A DNA stretch of 64,000 nucleotides. It comes from Guadua angustifolia (Eukaryota > Streptophyta > Magnoliopsida > Poales > Poaceae). Made by a program: the position numbers and the translations under genes. Location of the stretch: the NCBI GenBank assembly GCA_036346375.1, contig CM070508.1, positions 22,946,852 through 23,010,851 of the forward strand, written 5' to 3'. Below are positions 1 to 9,889 of this stretch, piece after piece (positions within the stretch are counted from its first letter, which is position 1; every line of letters begins with the position of its first letter). Below the pieces are notes generated by a model. The model had not been told where the DNA came from. It was given only the letters and a program-made list of their open reading frames with translations, and did not search any database.

Positions 1-1614
1 AAATAAATTGAAGAAATAGCACCCCAGTGAGAACCTAGAATATTCAACACTCTTCTTCTCAAGCATAGGTTTCAAGAAGTTGACAGATTTTAGTATTTCA
101 CATAAACTAAACAACAGACTATAATATGAAAAAACAAATGGTTGATTTGGTGCCCTTTTTTTACATTGTGAAGTTGTCCATATATGTAAACTTTTAAGTA
201 TTGAAAAGGTCCTTCGTATGCGCACTTTCCATGGTTATCAAGTCAACGCCAAGTTGGCCATGCGGCCGGAGGCAGGCAGCAGGGGGCCTTGCCTGGGCCA
301 GTCGATGATTGGGAGGGGAGGGCACAAGGAGGGGGCTTCAGGGCACCGTTGCCACCCCTCTCTTCCTCCCTCTCCCTTCTTCTCTGCTCCTCCCTCTCCC
401 TTCTTATCTACTCCTCCCTCTCCGCTGCTCGTCTCCTCTGCTCCCCTGCTCTCTGGTTTGCTGCCCACCTCTGTGCTTTGTTACTCGCGGAGCTGTATGC
501 TGCTGCTCACCCTCCTCTCGGCTCCACTGCTGGTATGGCCCGATGGTATTAGGGCACGGTATTGGGCTTGGATGAGGTTGTGGACTGAGTCGGTACTGGC
601 CCATATCTCATCTATTCTCCATTTTTTCTCTTTTTATATGTGCGATATATGTGCTGATTTGGCCAACATATGTCATTGTCTAACTCTCGCCATGGTGGGT
701 GCCATGTCAACATGGCATCCTGGTGTCAAGGACTCGCCACGACTCACCGGAGGTCGCATCGTGACAACCTTGGCACTTTCAAATAATATTTTCTTTCAAA
801 ACTTAGTTAGGAAGGAAACAAGAAAGCAAAATCAACCTGGAAATTCCTTATAGTTTCCACCATTTTGAGAGAGAAAAGGAAGGAGAATTTAATGACATAA
901 TTTATATCCAGTATAGCCTAGTAACTTATATCCAGAATAGCCTATTACTGACTATCTCTGTATAACCACACATCAAAACCATACTAGTAGTTGACCCAGC
1001 CAAGACTACGATCCATCAGTTCACTGGTCCACTGGTTCCCAGTAAAAATATTATGAAGGTTTATATTCAAAGTAATTGTATAATTACATATTTATGCGAA
1101 TAACCAAAATTAGAACCGGGCTTCATCCATGTGAACCTACATTTATCGGACTGCTATAATTCATTTATTTTGACACATATGACACAAAAGATGCTTGGAT
1201 GTTGGGGCTAGGTGTAACTAGCCTTTCCTTTTTACTCAACCTGCAGACTACAGTGAAAGATTTAAATACTCTCAGAAGAAATTTTTTATGTTATTCATTA
1301 AAGTAGTCCAAATTAATCCCTTAGATAGTTCAAAACACTATGAAATTATGAATGCAGGAACAATCCAATCATATTACCAGAGCCAGAACTTTTCCAGTTT
1401 TTCCCACCTAAACTGACAGTGACAGCATGGTCCGGCTTTGAAAATAACGTTTTGAGGTAAAAGTCAATTTGAACTGTCCAGTTATCATATCAAGGAACAA
1501 TGAACTTAGCCATACACATTGCATTCTCAGAGCACAAAAACATATATTCATACGAGATATTTTGAAATGAATAACCAAATTTAGTCCATCGAGAAAACGA
1601 AGAGGCTGTTAAAC
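1..1614. other. Non-coding stretch downstream of CDKD exon 4
   Basis: No CDKD exon could be recognised here. The segment at about 220-780 differs from its AT-rich surroundings: it is GC-rich with runs of CTCCCTCT-type pyrimidine repeats and overlapping ORFs in several frames that resemble no protein. This looks like a transposon or LTR fragment inside a CDKD intron or at its breakpoint. The rest (about 850-1614) is AT-rich intron-like sequence. Confidence 0.5.
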
Positions 1615-3914
1615 CTGGAGAAAGGGTCGTCTAAGAAGCAGTTCAGCAAAAATACAACCAGCAGCCCAAATGTCCACCGCAGATCCATACTGCTTTGTGC
1701 CAAACAATAATTCTGGCGCTCGGTACCATCGTGCAAAGACCTATATGTGGGGGCAAAGGTCAAAATTCAAGTGCCCACTAGCATCAGGATAATGTAAATC
1801 TAGTGAAAGAGATAAAATAGAAAGTAATCGCACTGCAGTAAACCACACTGTGATAAGCTGAGAGGTGGTCCTTGACTACATATTATTCAATGTTACTAAA
1901 TAAGAACAATGGATTAACAGAATATAGTTATTCTGGGAGAAACTGCCCTTTCTAAATCAATAATATTTAGGACCTTTTCTAAACAGCAATGGTGACTCTG
2001 GAAGAAAATTCCCTTCCCAAATCAAAATTTTCTAACTGGATCATCCAAGAAATTACCAAACAGGCAAACAGCAATCTAAAAGCTCATATACGAAGCACAT
2101 ATCAACTGGAATATCCTGGAAATAGCCAAAGACCTTCCTCACATGTATATATTTTGTTCCATCCAGAAAGATTGAGCTTTTCTACTTCCTAAGAAAGTCA
2201 GCAGCTACAAGGATACTTAGCCGGTTTAAGATATTGTATCTTTTAAGCTTTCATAGATAATTTCTACTGAGAGGGCTACAATAGTTCTGCAGATTAGGTT
2301 ACATTAGTAAAAAAAATATGAATAAATTTATCTACCTGCCACATTATTATTATTATTATTATTGCAAAAAAATTCACAAGTTCAACAAATATTGCCAAGC
2401 ATGTGCCGTGATTTATCTTGGATAATTAGAAAATCAAAGCCACCAAAACCAGTAATACAAAACCAGTAATATCCACACGGCACAAAAGAATACACAATAT
2501 AAGAAGTAATAATACTACTCGATGAAATTGCATATTTTGTCCCTGCGACCAGCTTATGGGGCTGGGATTTCCAGGACGCAATCAACTGAATGAATATCTA
2601 CAAAAGAGTACAAAAAAGAACCTGGTGAGTGAAGTTCCGTTCTGGACTCCCAAATATGCGTGCTAGACCAAAGTCTGCAAGCTTGAGCTGCCCATCAGCG
2701 CCGATAAGTAAATTATTTGGTTTCATATCCCTGCAGCACCGTTTGTGTCAAAGATTGCTTTCTTGAAAAGAAAATTAGCAAGATAGGAAGTACCTGTGTA
2801 ACACCCATTTCTTGTGGCAGAAGGCTAGACCTTTCAACATCATCTGAATATATGATTTTGTGTCAGCTGGAGATAGTACAATGTTCCTATCTCGTATGAC
2901 GGCTTCCAAGTCAGTCTCCATGAACTCAAATACAAGGTGCAAGTTTCCCTTGTAAGGGAAAGCATCAATTAGCTCTATAATATTATGATCTTTCAGCTCC
3001 TTAAGCAGTTTGATTTCCCTCAATGCTGTGAAGTTGACACCTTCCTTGTACTTCCCTAGCCGGATTTTTTTTATCGCAACTGTATTCCCAGTCTGAAAAT
3101 AAACAACAAGCAACAATTCGTTAACACTAGCTAAAATAGACCGGAGTGCCACAATGAAATCGGAGGAAGCATCATCAACAGAGGGAGAGCAAACTGTCAC
3201 AACAATAAATTCACAAGTGTCGGCGCTTGACAGAGTTAACTTAAAAGCACTGCGAACACACCCTACATCTGTTGAATGAAATCTAATACCCTAGATCCCT
3301 AGAATACACCAATACATGAGTCCGCGGCAAATAAACCCTGATATCCAATGGAGTACAGACACAAGGCTACTGCAGCCATTCGCTGCAAATGACCCAGCCC
3401 ATGATTTCAGTCATTCGCTACAACTGGGATGACGAATCCAGCACTACAGCTCAAAAACCTATCCCAGCGTCAACACCACCAGCTCAATCAACACCCTACT
3501 GAGCGAAAACCAAGTGAATTCCGTTCCCATCAGTGCTAATCACGCACTGTAGGTGGGAGACCAACCTTGCCTGCCTCTCCTAGCCAATTCACAGGGAGCC
3601 CAACCGCTCAGTGACGCAATTTCACAAGCTACCGCGACCTTAAACCACTAACCCCTAAGCTCAATCGCGCGACCATCTGCCCCCACACCAAGCGTATGGA
3701 TGGAACGAGGGTGCCAAACAAACAAAGGCCTAATTCCCCAGGGGCGCCCGCAGATCAGCGCCGCAAGGTTTAGTATTGGGAGGAGGGGGAGGAGGACCTT
3801 GGTGTCGATGGCCTTGAAGACGATGCCGTAGGTGCCCTCGCCGAGGACCTCGCGCTTCAGGTAGCGGTCCGCCACGCGCTTGACGCCCGCGTCATCGTCG
3901 CCGCCGCTCGCCAT
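1615..3914 (-). CDS. CDKD: D-type cyclin-dependent kinase (CDK-activating kinase), 5' part: exons 1-4
   Basis: Four exons read from the minus strand: 3914-3798, 3092-2794, 2730-2622 and 1740-1615. All have GT donors and AG acceptors, and they join in one frame of 217 codons. Visible kinase motifs are the glycine loop GEGTYG (residues 25-30), VAIKK with catalytic Lys47, the C-helix NFTALRE (59-65), HRDMKPNN (138-145), DFG (158-160), a T-loop with GSPERNFTHQ (166-175) and APE (183-185). NFTALRE replaces PSTAIRE, and this with the T-loop matches the CDKD family. That family phosphorylates other CDKs and the RNA polymerase II tail in a complex with cyclin H. The start was chosen at MASGGDDD because plant CDKDs begin this way. 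The frame is open further upstream, but that stretch is low-complexity. The last third of the kinase domain and the C-terminal tail are missing. After exon 4 (..RRPFLQ, with a GT donor) I found no continuation in 1-1614, so the gene either continues off the left edge through a long intron or is truncated. Confidence 0.93.
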
Positions 3915-6900
3915 GGAGTGGGCCCAACCACCACCCCCGGAGGAGGAAGCGGCGGCTGCGGCAAGGGGGAGAGGGTGAGAAGCGCGGATATGGGGGGGTC
4001 CCCCGCGACGGCTGCCGGGCAAGGAGGCAGAGGCGAGGCGGTGTGGGTGGGGGGCGGCGCGGCGAGTGGTGTGCGGTGGCTCTTTCGGCTGCGCGTGCTG
4101 CTGCCTGCCGTTCGGCACCGGCGAAGAATTTTATGCTTGCGCACTCTTTATTTCGGCTTTCTATGTATATTGCGATTTCCAATTGGCTCTGCGTTTTTTT
4201 CTTCTTCTTTCCCCTTTCTTTTTGAAGCCTTTATAGCCCTAGATATTTTATTTTTCAAATCTGTTCTCTTTCAAATAAATTTATAAAAATGATTCCCTCT
4301 TTGACGTTGAAAAGCATGATAATAACATATATTATTCGCCACACTCATATACCATAACAAGGTTTCCTACTGATCTCCTCTTTCTTAGCACTATGATCAA
4401 TTAATCACTTTAATTATTTAAATTACTTAATTAGTGGCTTTACTTACTTAAGTCACTTAATTAAATCAAACACGTACCTGCCGAGCTCAAAGCTGCCACT
4501 ACTGCGATGGATTGTGCCGGTATCATACAGGAACATAGTAGATGACACATATCTCTGTCATTGCTTCTATGGTAGGGGACAGAGCTAGTTTTGCAAATTC
4601 GTTCACACAAAAACTAGATCCACAAAACAAAAAAAGTGTGGCAGAAAAAAGCAAAAAACTCCTTTCGACCGGTCCACGCCATGCCTCATCGAACCAGGTT
4701 AACTGAACCAGTTACTGAGGGTTTGTTGTTCCGAACAGCGAAATTTTTCCCCTAAAATCTTTTAAGAGTGAGCGAACACAATTTTCCATCTACTATTCAT
4801 ATTTATTTTGAAGGCAGGATTGCTGCCATTTCTTTAGTGTTCGTTTTTTCTCCTGTGGGACGACTGATAGTGATGTCTGTTTAAGACGATCAATTGATCC
4901 GGAAGCTTGATCCTTTTATCATGATCTAAGTTTTATTAGATATAAATCGACAAAATGAAATCCAGTTCTCTAGATCTAAGGCTATGTACTCTAATTCCTA
5001 AGTCTCTTACAAGTAAGGTTTGTAGATCGCCTTGAAATGTACATTACAGACTTTCATTGCAATATGGTAGCAGACACGCTAAAAGTTTATTGTCATGATA
5101 TTACTATTCATCATGCATGGTATTAGAAAGAGAAAAAAAAAACCGGAGGCGTTCCTAGAACTATCTTGCAAAGTCATTGTATAACCGTAGTTGTTGTATA
5201 CCACCGTATATAAAGTCCGAAGCTTTCCGGCCTTCTCAAGGTGTCCACGTCGCCTTCTGGACCTCGTGGACGCACGTCCGATCGCCACATCGCGCCTGGG
5301 AACAGCGAACGCCTCGCCTGTACGTACGGTTGGCTCAGCGTTGAGCCACGTCGCCCACATGGCTCAACAGTTTGCCAACCTCAAGTATATTATTGCGATC
5401 AGTTTTCACGCCCAGCCGCGCGGTGCAGCGGTGAGTTATCTCGCTTGCAACCCGAAGACCAGCGTTCGATTCTCCACTCGCGCGCCCGGCCATGTTTTTT
5501 CGCTGGTCGACGAGTGGCATGTCCATCCGTTTTTTTTCCCATGCCGTGCGGTCCCTTCTTTCGTCCTTTTAAGCGTTTTCCAGTTGCTCTTGTCTTTGGA
5601 AATCTTTCGCTTCCATGTAGATCAACCATCCATGATTTGTTTCTTGCCTTTTTCCTCTCAGCCGCATTGAAGCAGGTCAAACAAATATGAATCAAACTGT
5701 AGTCATCAGAAAATTAGTAATACAATTATTATTCAGTGAAAAACTTACCTAATCCATTTGCCGTATGTAGCGACTCCGCTCGCCCGCACGCATTTTTCCA
5801 GGGCGCACGCGCGCTTACGTCCGATTTTTCCAGGGTGACGCGTGTCGCTTGCGTTTGGCGGGACCCGCGCACGGCACGTGGTTTTTTTTGGCGCGCGCGG
5901 TGCGTGTTTTTGGCGAAAAGAGCCTGGAAAGTTTCCGAAATTACGTAAAAGTCCTTTTTAGTCCGGGATTTTATGAAAAGACCCTCCTTTTTCTACGAGA
6001 AGGACTTTGAAACTTCTGGATTTAGCGGAACAATTCCCGGGCTTTTAGAAAATTACGTATTAGTCTGTTTTTATCTATTTTAGGCCTTTTTTATGAAAAG
6101 ACCCCTTCATTTTTGCCTTCCGCGAACAGGCAGTTGCGTCTTTCTGAAATAAGATTTTTAGCATGTTTTTCTATACGTAAATTCGCACGAGGCTTTCTAA
6201 AATTGCTTGTTAGCTATTTTTTATCCCGGAGATTTTTACGGATTACTTCTATGTCCCTTTCTTTGCGGTAAGGCCTTATTTTCCCGGAAATCATGCCAAA
6301 AAAATTGTTCCAGGGATTGGGAAACTTTTTAGGATTACGTGGGATTTATCGTAGAGTCCCAGAAGCTTCTCAAAATTACAGCGCGTATATTGAGAATTAT
6401 ACGCTCCGTCCTAGAGATTTTTAAATTACATCTAGATCGCTTTCTTGATGAAAAAACCCGGATTTCGTATTACGCCTGTCACGTTGTGGCGCGGCGTGCG
6501 CCGCGCCCACGTGTCTAGTTGTGCTTACGGATATGGTACTCTCTGTTTTTCCAGGAGAGCATAGGTGTCAACAACTTATGCATATTTTTAATGCCAATTG
6601 TGCGCGATGGTTTTCCTTGAATCACGATTAACAAATTTTGACTATCAAGTCCAAGTGTATCACAAAAATCATATAAAACGCGGCCGAGCTCACCAACAAA
6701 TGAGTTATTAATAGGTAAATATTACAGTTTACGGAAGAACTGCAGTGTAAATTATGCTGATTTTTACCTATGGTGATTATTGTTACTTTATGTTTTGTTT
6801 TGCCTACATTATCATTGGTTTACCTGCACCGTTACGAGATTCTGAACAAAATAAGCATCAAACATAGCAATGTTGCGTTGAAAGCGAGGCTCAAACATAG

Positions 6901-7072
6901 CTTGCCATTTGATCATATTGATAGCAGAAGCATCTACGGTTCGATACTTTATGGGCAACTTTGAGGGAAAAAAAATACTTTCACGCATCATCTCTTAAGT
7001 GCAACTTAGTTCGAACCTTGAAATTTTGTAGGGTTATAGAATATCATCTCCCCTACATATGGCAGTTTTTTT
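3915..7072. other. CDKD upstream region and intergenic DNA
   Basis: The first 250 bases upstream of the CDKD start are GC-rich with pyrimidine-rich tracts and probably contain its 5' UTR and promoter. About 4200-5180 is AT-rich with no gene. A GC-rich patch at about 5200-5560 has overlapping ORFs in opposite frames that look non-coding. About 5770-5930 is very CG-rich. About 6480-7070 is AT-rich with only short ORFs. No gene was recognised. Confidence 0.5.
5930..6480. repeat. Decayed repeat rich in AAATTACGT blocks
   Basis: Variants of AAATTACGTA, often followed by AGTC or similar, recur near 5936, 6048, 6330, 6370 and 6420. Phrases such as TTTATGAAAAGACC recur between them. The spacing is irregular (about 110-150 bp). 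This looks like an old, diverged tandem repeat or the inside of an unidentified element. There is no coding potential. Confidence 0.4.
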
Positions 7073-7087
7073 GAACTTGAAAACTTT

Positions 7088-7283
7088 TTGAAAAAAAAAA
7101 GAGCTAGGAGCTCTGTCATTTCATTAAAAGAGGAGAACAACAGCCAAGATACAAACGCACACACATGCACTCAGAACAAACACTCGGTTCCGAGTGAGCA
7201 CCCAAGCCAAACTTAAGATTCGAACCCGGGCGGACAGGCTGCACCACGGCCAACCTTGCCATCCGAACTACGGCTCGGTCTGA
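7088..7283 (-). mobile_element. SINE (tRNA-derived) with a perfect 15-bp TSD
   Basis: Read on the minus strand, the element starts with a tRNA-like head. It has an A-box-like TAGTTCGGATGGCAAGG and a B-box-like GGTTCGAATC, and it ends in a T-rich run followed by CAA. It is flanked by identical copies of GAACTTGAAAACTTT at 7073-7087 and 7284-7298. The internal Pol III promoter, the length of about 196 bp and the T-rich end fit the tRNA-derived SINEs of grasses. It carries no protein gene and would depend on LINE machinery for movement. Confidence 0.85.
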
Positions 7284-7403
7284 GAACTTGAAAACTTTGA
7301 CACATGGTTTCATTGGAATTTACACACAGAGGGTGGCTTCCACCTGATATTTGTTGCTTACATGTAAATATAGTGCGGTAATGCACCCATACAGTCATAA
7401 AAT

Positions 7404-7818
7404 TGAGTTTTCATAACTTCCAAAGCTGAACTGTGTCTTAAATCTTCCAACTTCCCAGAAGAAATATCACGTATGGACTGATAAGTGAATAAGTGATAAC
7501 TCTCACGCCCAGAATGGCACGGAAAGAGTGTATTTTCTCATACCAATGGTACAGATGACACAAATTATAAGCACTTGCTATGCCAATACGTTGATAGACT
7601 CCTCCAGCAGCACCAAAAAAATAATAATAAGGAAAGCAAACCAACTATGGAATTACCTCCATTCGCTGCATCTGACTTATGACAACCATAAATGAAATGT
7701 GACTCTGGATCTTTAAGAACATAGTCAGGCGGTAGTTGACCATCCACTGTCAGTGCAACTTCCTCCATGGTAGGCTGTGGAGCACTATTGCTCCATTTCA
7801 ATTGGTATCCAGGCGTGG
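7404..7818 (-). pseudogene. Exon-like segments of an unidentified gene
   Basis: At 7818-7657 (minus) is a well-formed internal exon candidate. A pyrimidine tract with CAG precedes it, it has 53 open codons including PQPTMEEVALTVDGQLPPDY and ESHFIYGCHK, and it ends GGAG followed by GTAATTCC. Further down, about 7610-7404 has short open stretches in two frames (for example YQRIGIASAYNLCHLYHWYEK, and SSGKLEDLRHSSALEVMKTQ before a stop) that could be downstream exons. I do not recognise the protein family. The composition and splice sites look genic, but no start codon or complete frame could be assembled and MITEs lie directly upstream. A decayed or partial host gene is the likeliest reading. 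Confidence 0.35.
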
Positions 7819-7903
7819 CTGTGGACAGAAAGAACAAATTTGGGCCATGTTTAGAAGCAATGTATTTTTATAGTTTTTAGGTAATACTATGGTTTCTAAG
7901 AAT

Positions 7904-8572
7904 CACTACTACAGATAAGACTATCACAAGCGGTTCGAAACCGTTTTTAGAAGCGGTTTTAGAACCGCTTGTAAGCAACCGTGAGTGATACTTCCGTCAG
8001 TATCACAAGCGGTTTTATAACCGTTTGTAGAAGTCACTTTAAAAGATAAAGAATATTGTGAGGACTGGGATTCGAACCCACGACCTCCTCCTCGTGACCC
8101 ACATCTCACCCATCTAACCAACCCACCCACACGTGCTCTCTGATAGAGTAGGGCATGCATTCCTTTTATTATTTCGAAAACTGGGCTTCTAGAAGCGGTT
8201 GGGGACACGAACCCCTTCTAGAGCCGGCTCTAGAAGGGTTCGTGTCCCCAACCGCTTCTAGAGCTAGGGCTTTAGAAGGGTTCGTGTCCCGAACCCTTCT
8301 AGAGCTCTGAAGGGTTCGGGACACGAACCGCTTCTAGAGCTCAGGGCTTTAGAAGGGGTTCGTGTCCCGAACCCCTTCTAAAGCTCTAGAAGGGGTTCGG
8401 GACACGAACCGCTTCTAGAGTTAGGGCTTTAGAAGGGGTTCGTGTCTAGAACCGCTTCTAGAGACCCCCTTTGGTCCGTTTCCCACGAACCGCTTGTGGT
8501 GCAGAGATCACAAGCGGCACGCAATTAACCGTTTGTAATAGGCCGTTTGTGAAAGTCGATTCTGTAGTAGTG
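7904..8572. mobile_element. Non-autonomous CACTA element (669 bp) with TSD AAT
   Basis: The element begins CACTACTACAGA and ends with its exact reverse complement TCTGTAGTAGTG. It is flanked by AAT at 7901-7903 and 8573-8575, the 3-bp duplication expected of CACTA transposons. Subterminal copies of ACAAGCGGTT and AACCGCTTGT face both ways and are the probable transposase-binding repeats. The middle holds alternating direct and inverted copies of a motif like GAAGGGGTTCGTGTCCCGAA (about 8190-8460) that could fold into long hairpins. There is no transposase; it would need one supplied in trans. Confidence 0.88.
8057..8132 (-). other. tRNA-like segment inside the CACTA MITE
   Basis: On the minus strand a 76-bp stretch has tRNA layout: acceptor-like GTGTGGG, an A box TGGTTAGATGGG, an anticodon-arm position with TCACGA, and a T-arm/B box GTGGGTTCGAATCCCA followed by CCTCACA. 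Several stem pairs are broken, so it is probably a captured, decayed tRNA or a tRNA-like promoter rather than a working gene. Confidence 0.4.
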
Positions 8573-8898
8573 AATACCATAGTATTTTATACCATAGGGT
8601 GTTTGGTTACCATGTCAAAAACTCTGTATTAAAAACTATGGTTTGGTAGATACCATGGTATTTTTAGAGTATTTGAAACTCCACTCCAACCCAAAGTTTT
8701 CATGGTTTTGATTAATTTCTTGCCTATTTTTACTCAAATACTATGGTTTGTGATGTTGCATCCAAACAGTTGATAATTCTAAGGAATGCTATGGTTTCAA
8801 AGGGGTTTGGTAAAACCACGGTATTTATGACAAAACAATTGTAAACCATGGTATATTAAAACCATAATTTTAAAAAAATTATGCTTCCAAACAGGGTC

Positions 8899-9365
8899 TT
8901 GATGTCAAAGTCTAATAACAAATTAAAATTATTGTGCCCATTTATTATTTTCAGGTTTTTCAATTAATGTTGCCCATTAGAATCAATCAGTCGGGATTTT
9001 ACATTATTCAGAGTTTCTTTTGGAATTTCAAACATTTTAGAGTTATGAGAAGTGAGAAGTAATGGAAGAAAAAAAACGCACACACACAGTTTTGAATTCG
9101 CAGTTTCCAACTTTCCATTCAACGAAGCAAATTCTCATACACAAGAACATGTTATAACATAGCAACTAGGTAAAAGCAACATTTGGGTAGAGTTCTCCCA
9201 CTTTAGACTAAATACAGGGTATTTCAAACTTACGCATAATGTGTAGTCCCATACTCCCATATTCCAATAGCATCCGGATTGGTTCAAAAGTGGCACTCGT
9301 TCCTTAGGGGCACCAAATTTTATCTGCCAAAGAACATTATCTCATTATAAAAACCATCCAATAGG
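8899..9365. other. Intergenic DNA with one exon-like segment at 9239-9332
   Basis: This is mostly AT-rich with no gene. On the minus strand the stretch at about 9332-9239 is open in two frames, one reading FEPIRMLLEYGSMGLHIM and the other KFGAPKERVPLL. This is typical of a coding exon with a frameshift or an alternative acceptor. It lies upstream, on the same strand, of the exon candidate at 7657-7818 and may be part of the same unidentified gene, separated by the MITE insertions. Confidence 0.3.
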
Positions 9366-9870
9366 CATTACAACAAAAACAACAACCAAGCATTTTGTCC
9401 CAAACAAGTTAAGGTAGGTTAGGAATAAAACCCAATCAAAATCAATAAAACCTCTAAATAGACCTTCGATCGTAGGTCATGGTTCCGATACGTAGATTGT
9501 TAACTTTTATGCATTTCTATCTAAAGTCAACTCTTTAGATATATTACAATCTCTCAAGTCTCTTTTAATTGCTTCTTCTCATGTCAGTCTTGGTCGATCT
9601 TTGCCTCTTCTTATGTTTCCAAGACGACTTAAAATTTCACAATGCACCGATGCCTCAAGAGGCCTCCATTGGAGATGTCCAAGCCATCACAAACAATGTT
9701 GGATAAACGTTTCTTTAGTTGGTGATATCCCAACTCTATCACATATATCATCACTGCGGATTCAATCTTGTATTGTATGATAATAGATCCACAGCAGCAT
9801 CCGCATCTCTGCTTTTACACTTATTTTCTGTACATGTTGATTTTTTGGTATTCATTGTAGAATATCTTTT
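9366..9870 (-). mobile_element. LINE (non-LTR retrotransposon) 3' end, decayed
   Basis: Read on the minus strand, the sequence matches the C-terminal tail of the common plant LINE reverse-transcriptase polyprotein. That region normally has motifs like MRMLRW, GHI.RRP.EAPV and RGRPK.TW, and here each is recognisable but broken by stops and frameshifts. The tail ends in the typical TTAACTTGTTTGGGAC block followed by TTGTTGTTTTTGTTG, the LINE 3' terminus. The 5' part of the element is absent. Confidence 0.75.
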
Positions 9871-9889
9871 AGGCTTAGAGGATTTACCA

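Larger units (their letters stand above)
7842..8898. mobile_element. MITE with imperfect terminal inverted repeats, host of a nested CACTA MITE
   Basis: The left end (GGGCCATGTTTAGAAGCA) and the reverse complement of the right end (AGACCCTGTTTGGAAGCA) are imperfect inverted repeats. The interior is full of ACCATGG/CCATGGT-type words. There is no ORF. The element is split by the CACTA-type MITE at 7904-8572, and without that insert it would be about 390 bp. No clean target duplication was found, so the exact ends and superfamily (hAT-like or Harbinger-like) are uncertain. Confidence 0.6.

Noticed and set aside
218..853. 211-codon ORF at the left end
   Set aside because: GC-rich, CTCCCT-repetitive, open in several frames at once, no protein-like motif.
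5400..5490. Possible tRNA gene (GTTCGATTC box with a GGTGAGTTATC stretch)
   Set aside because: The stems do not pair well and no anticodon arm could be drawn. At most a decayed SINE head.
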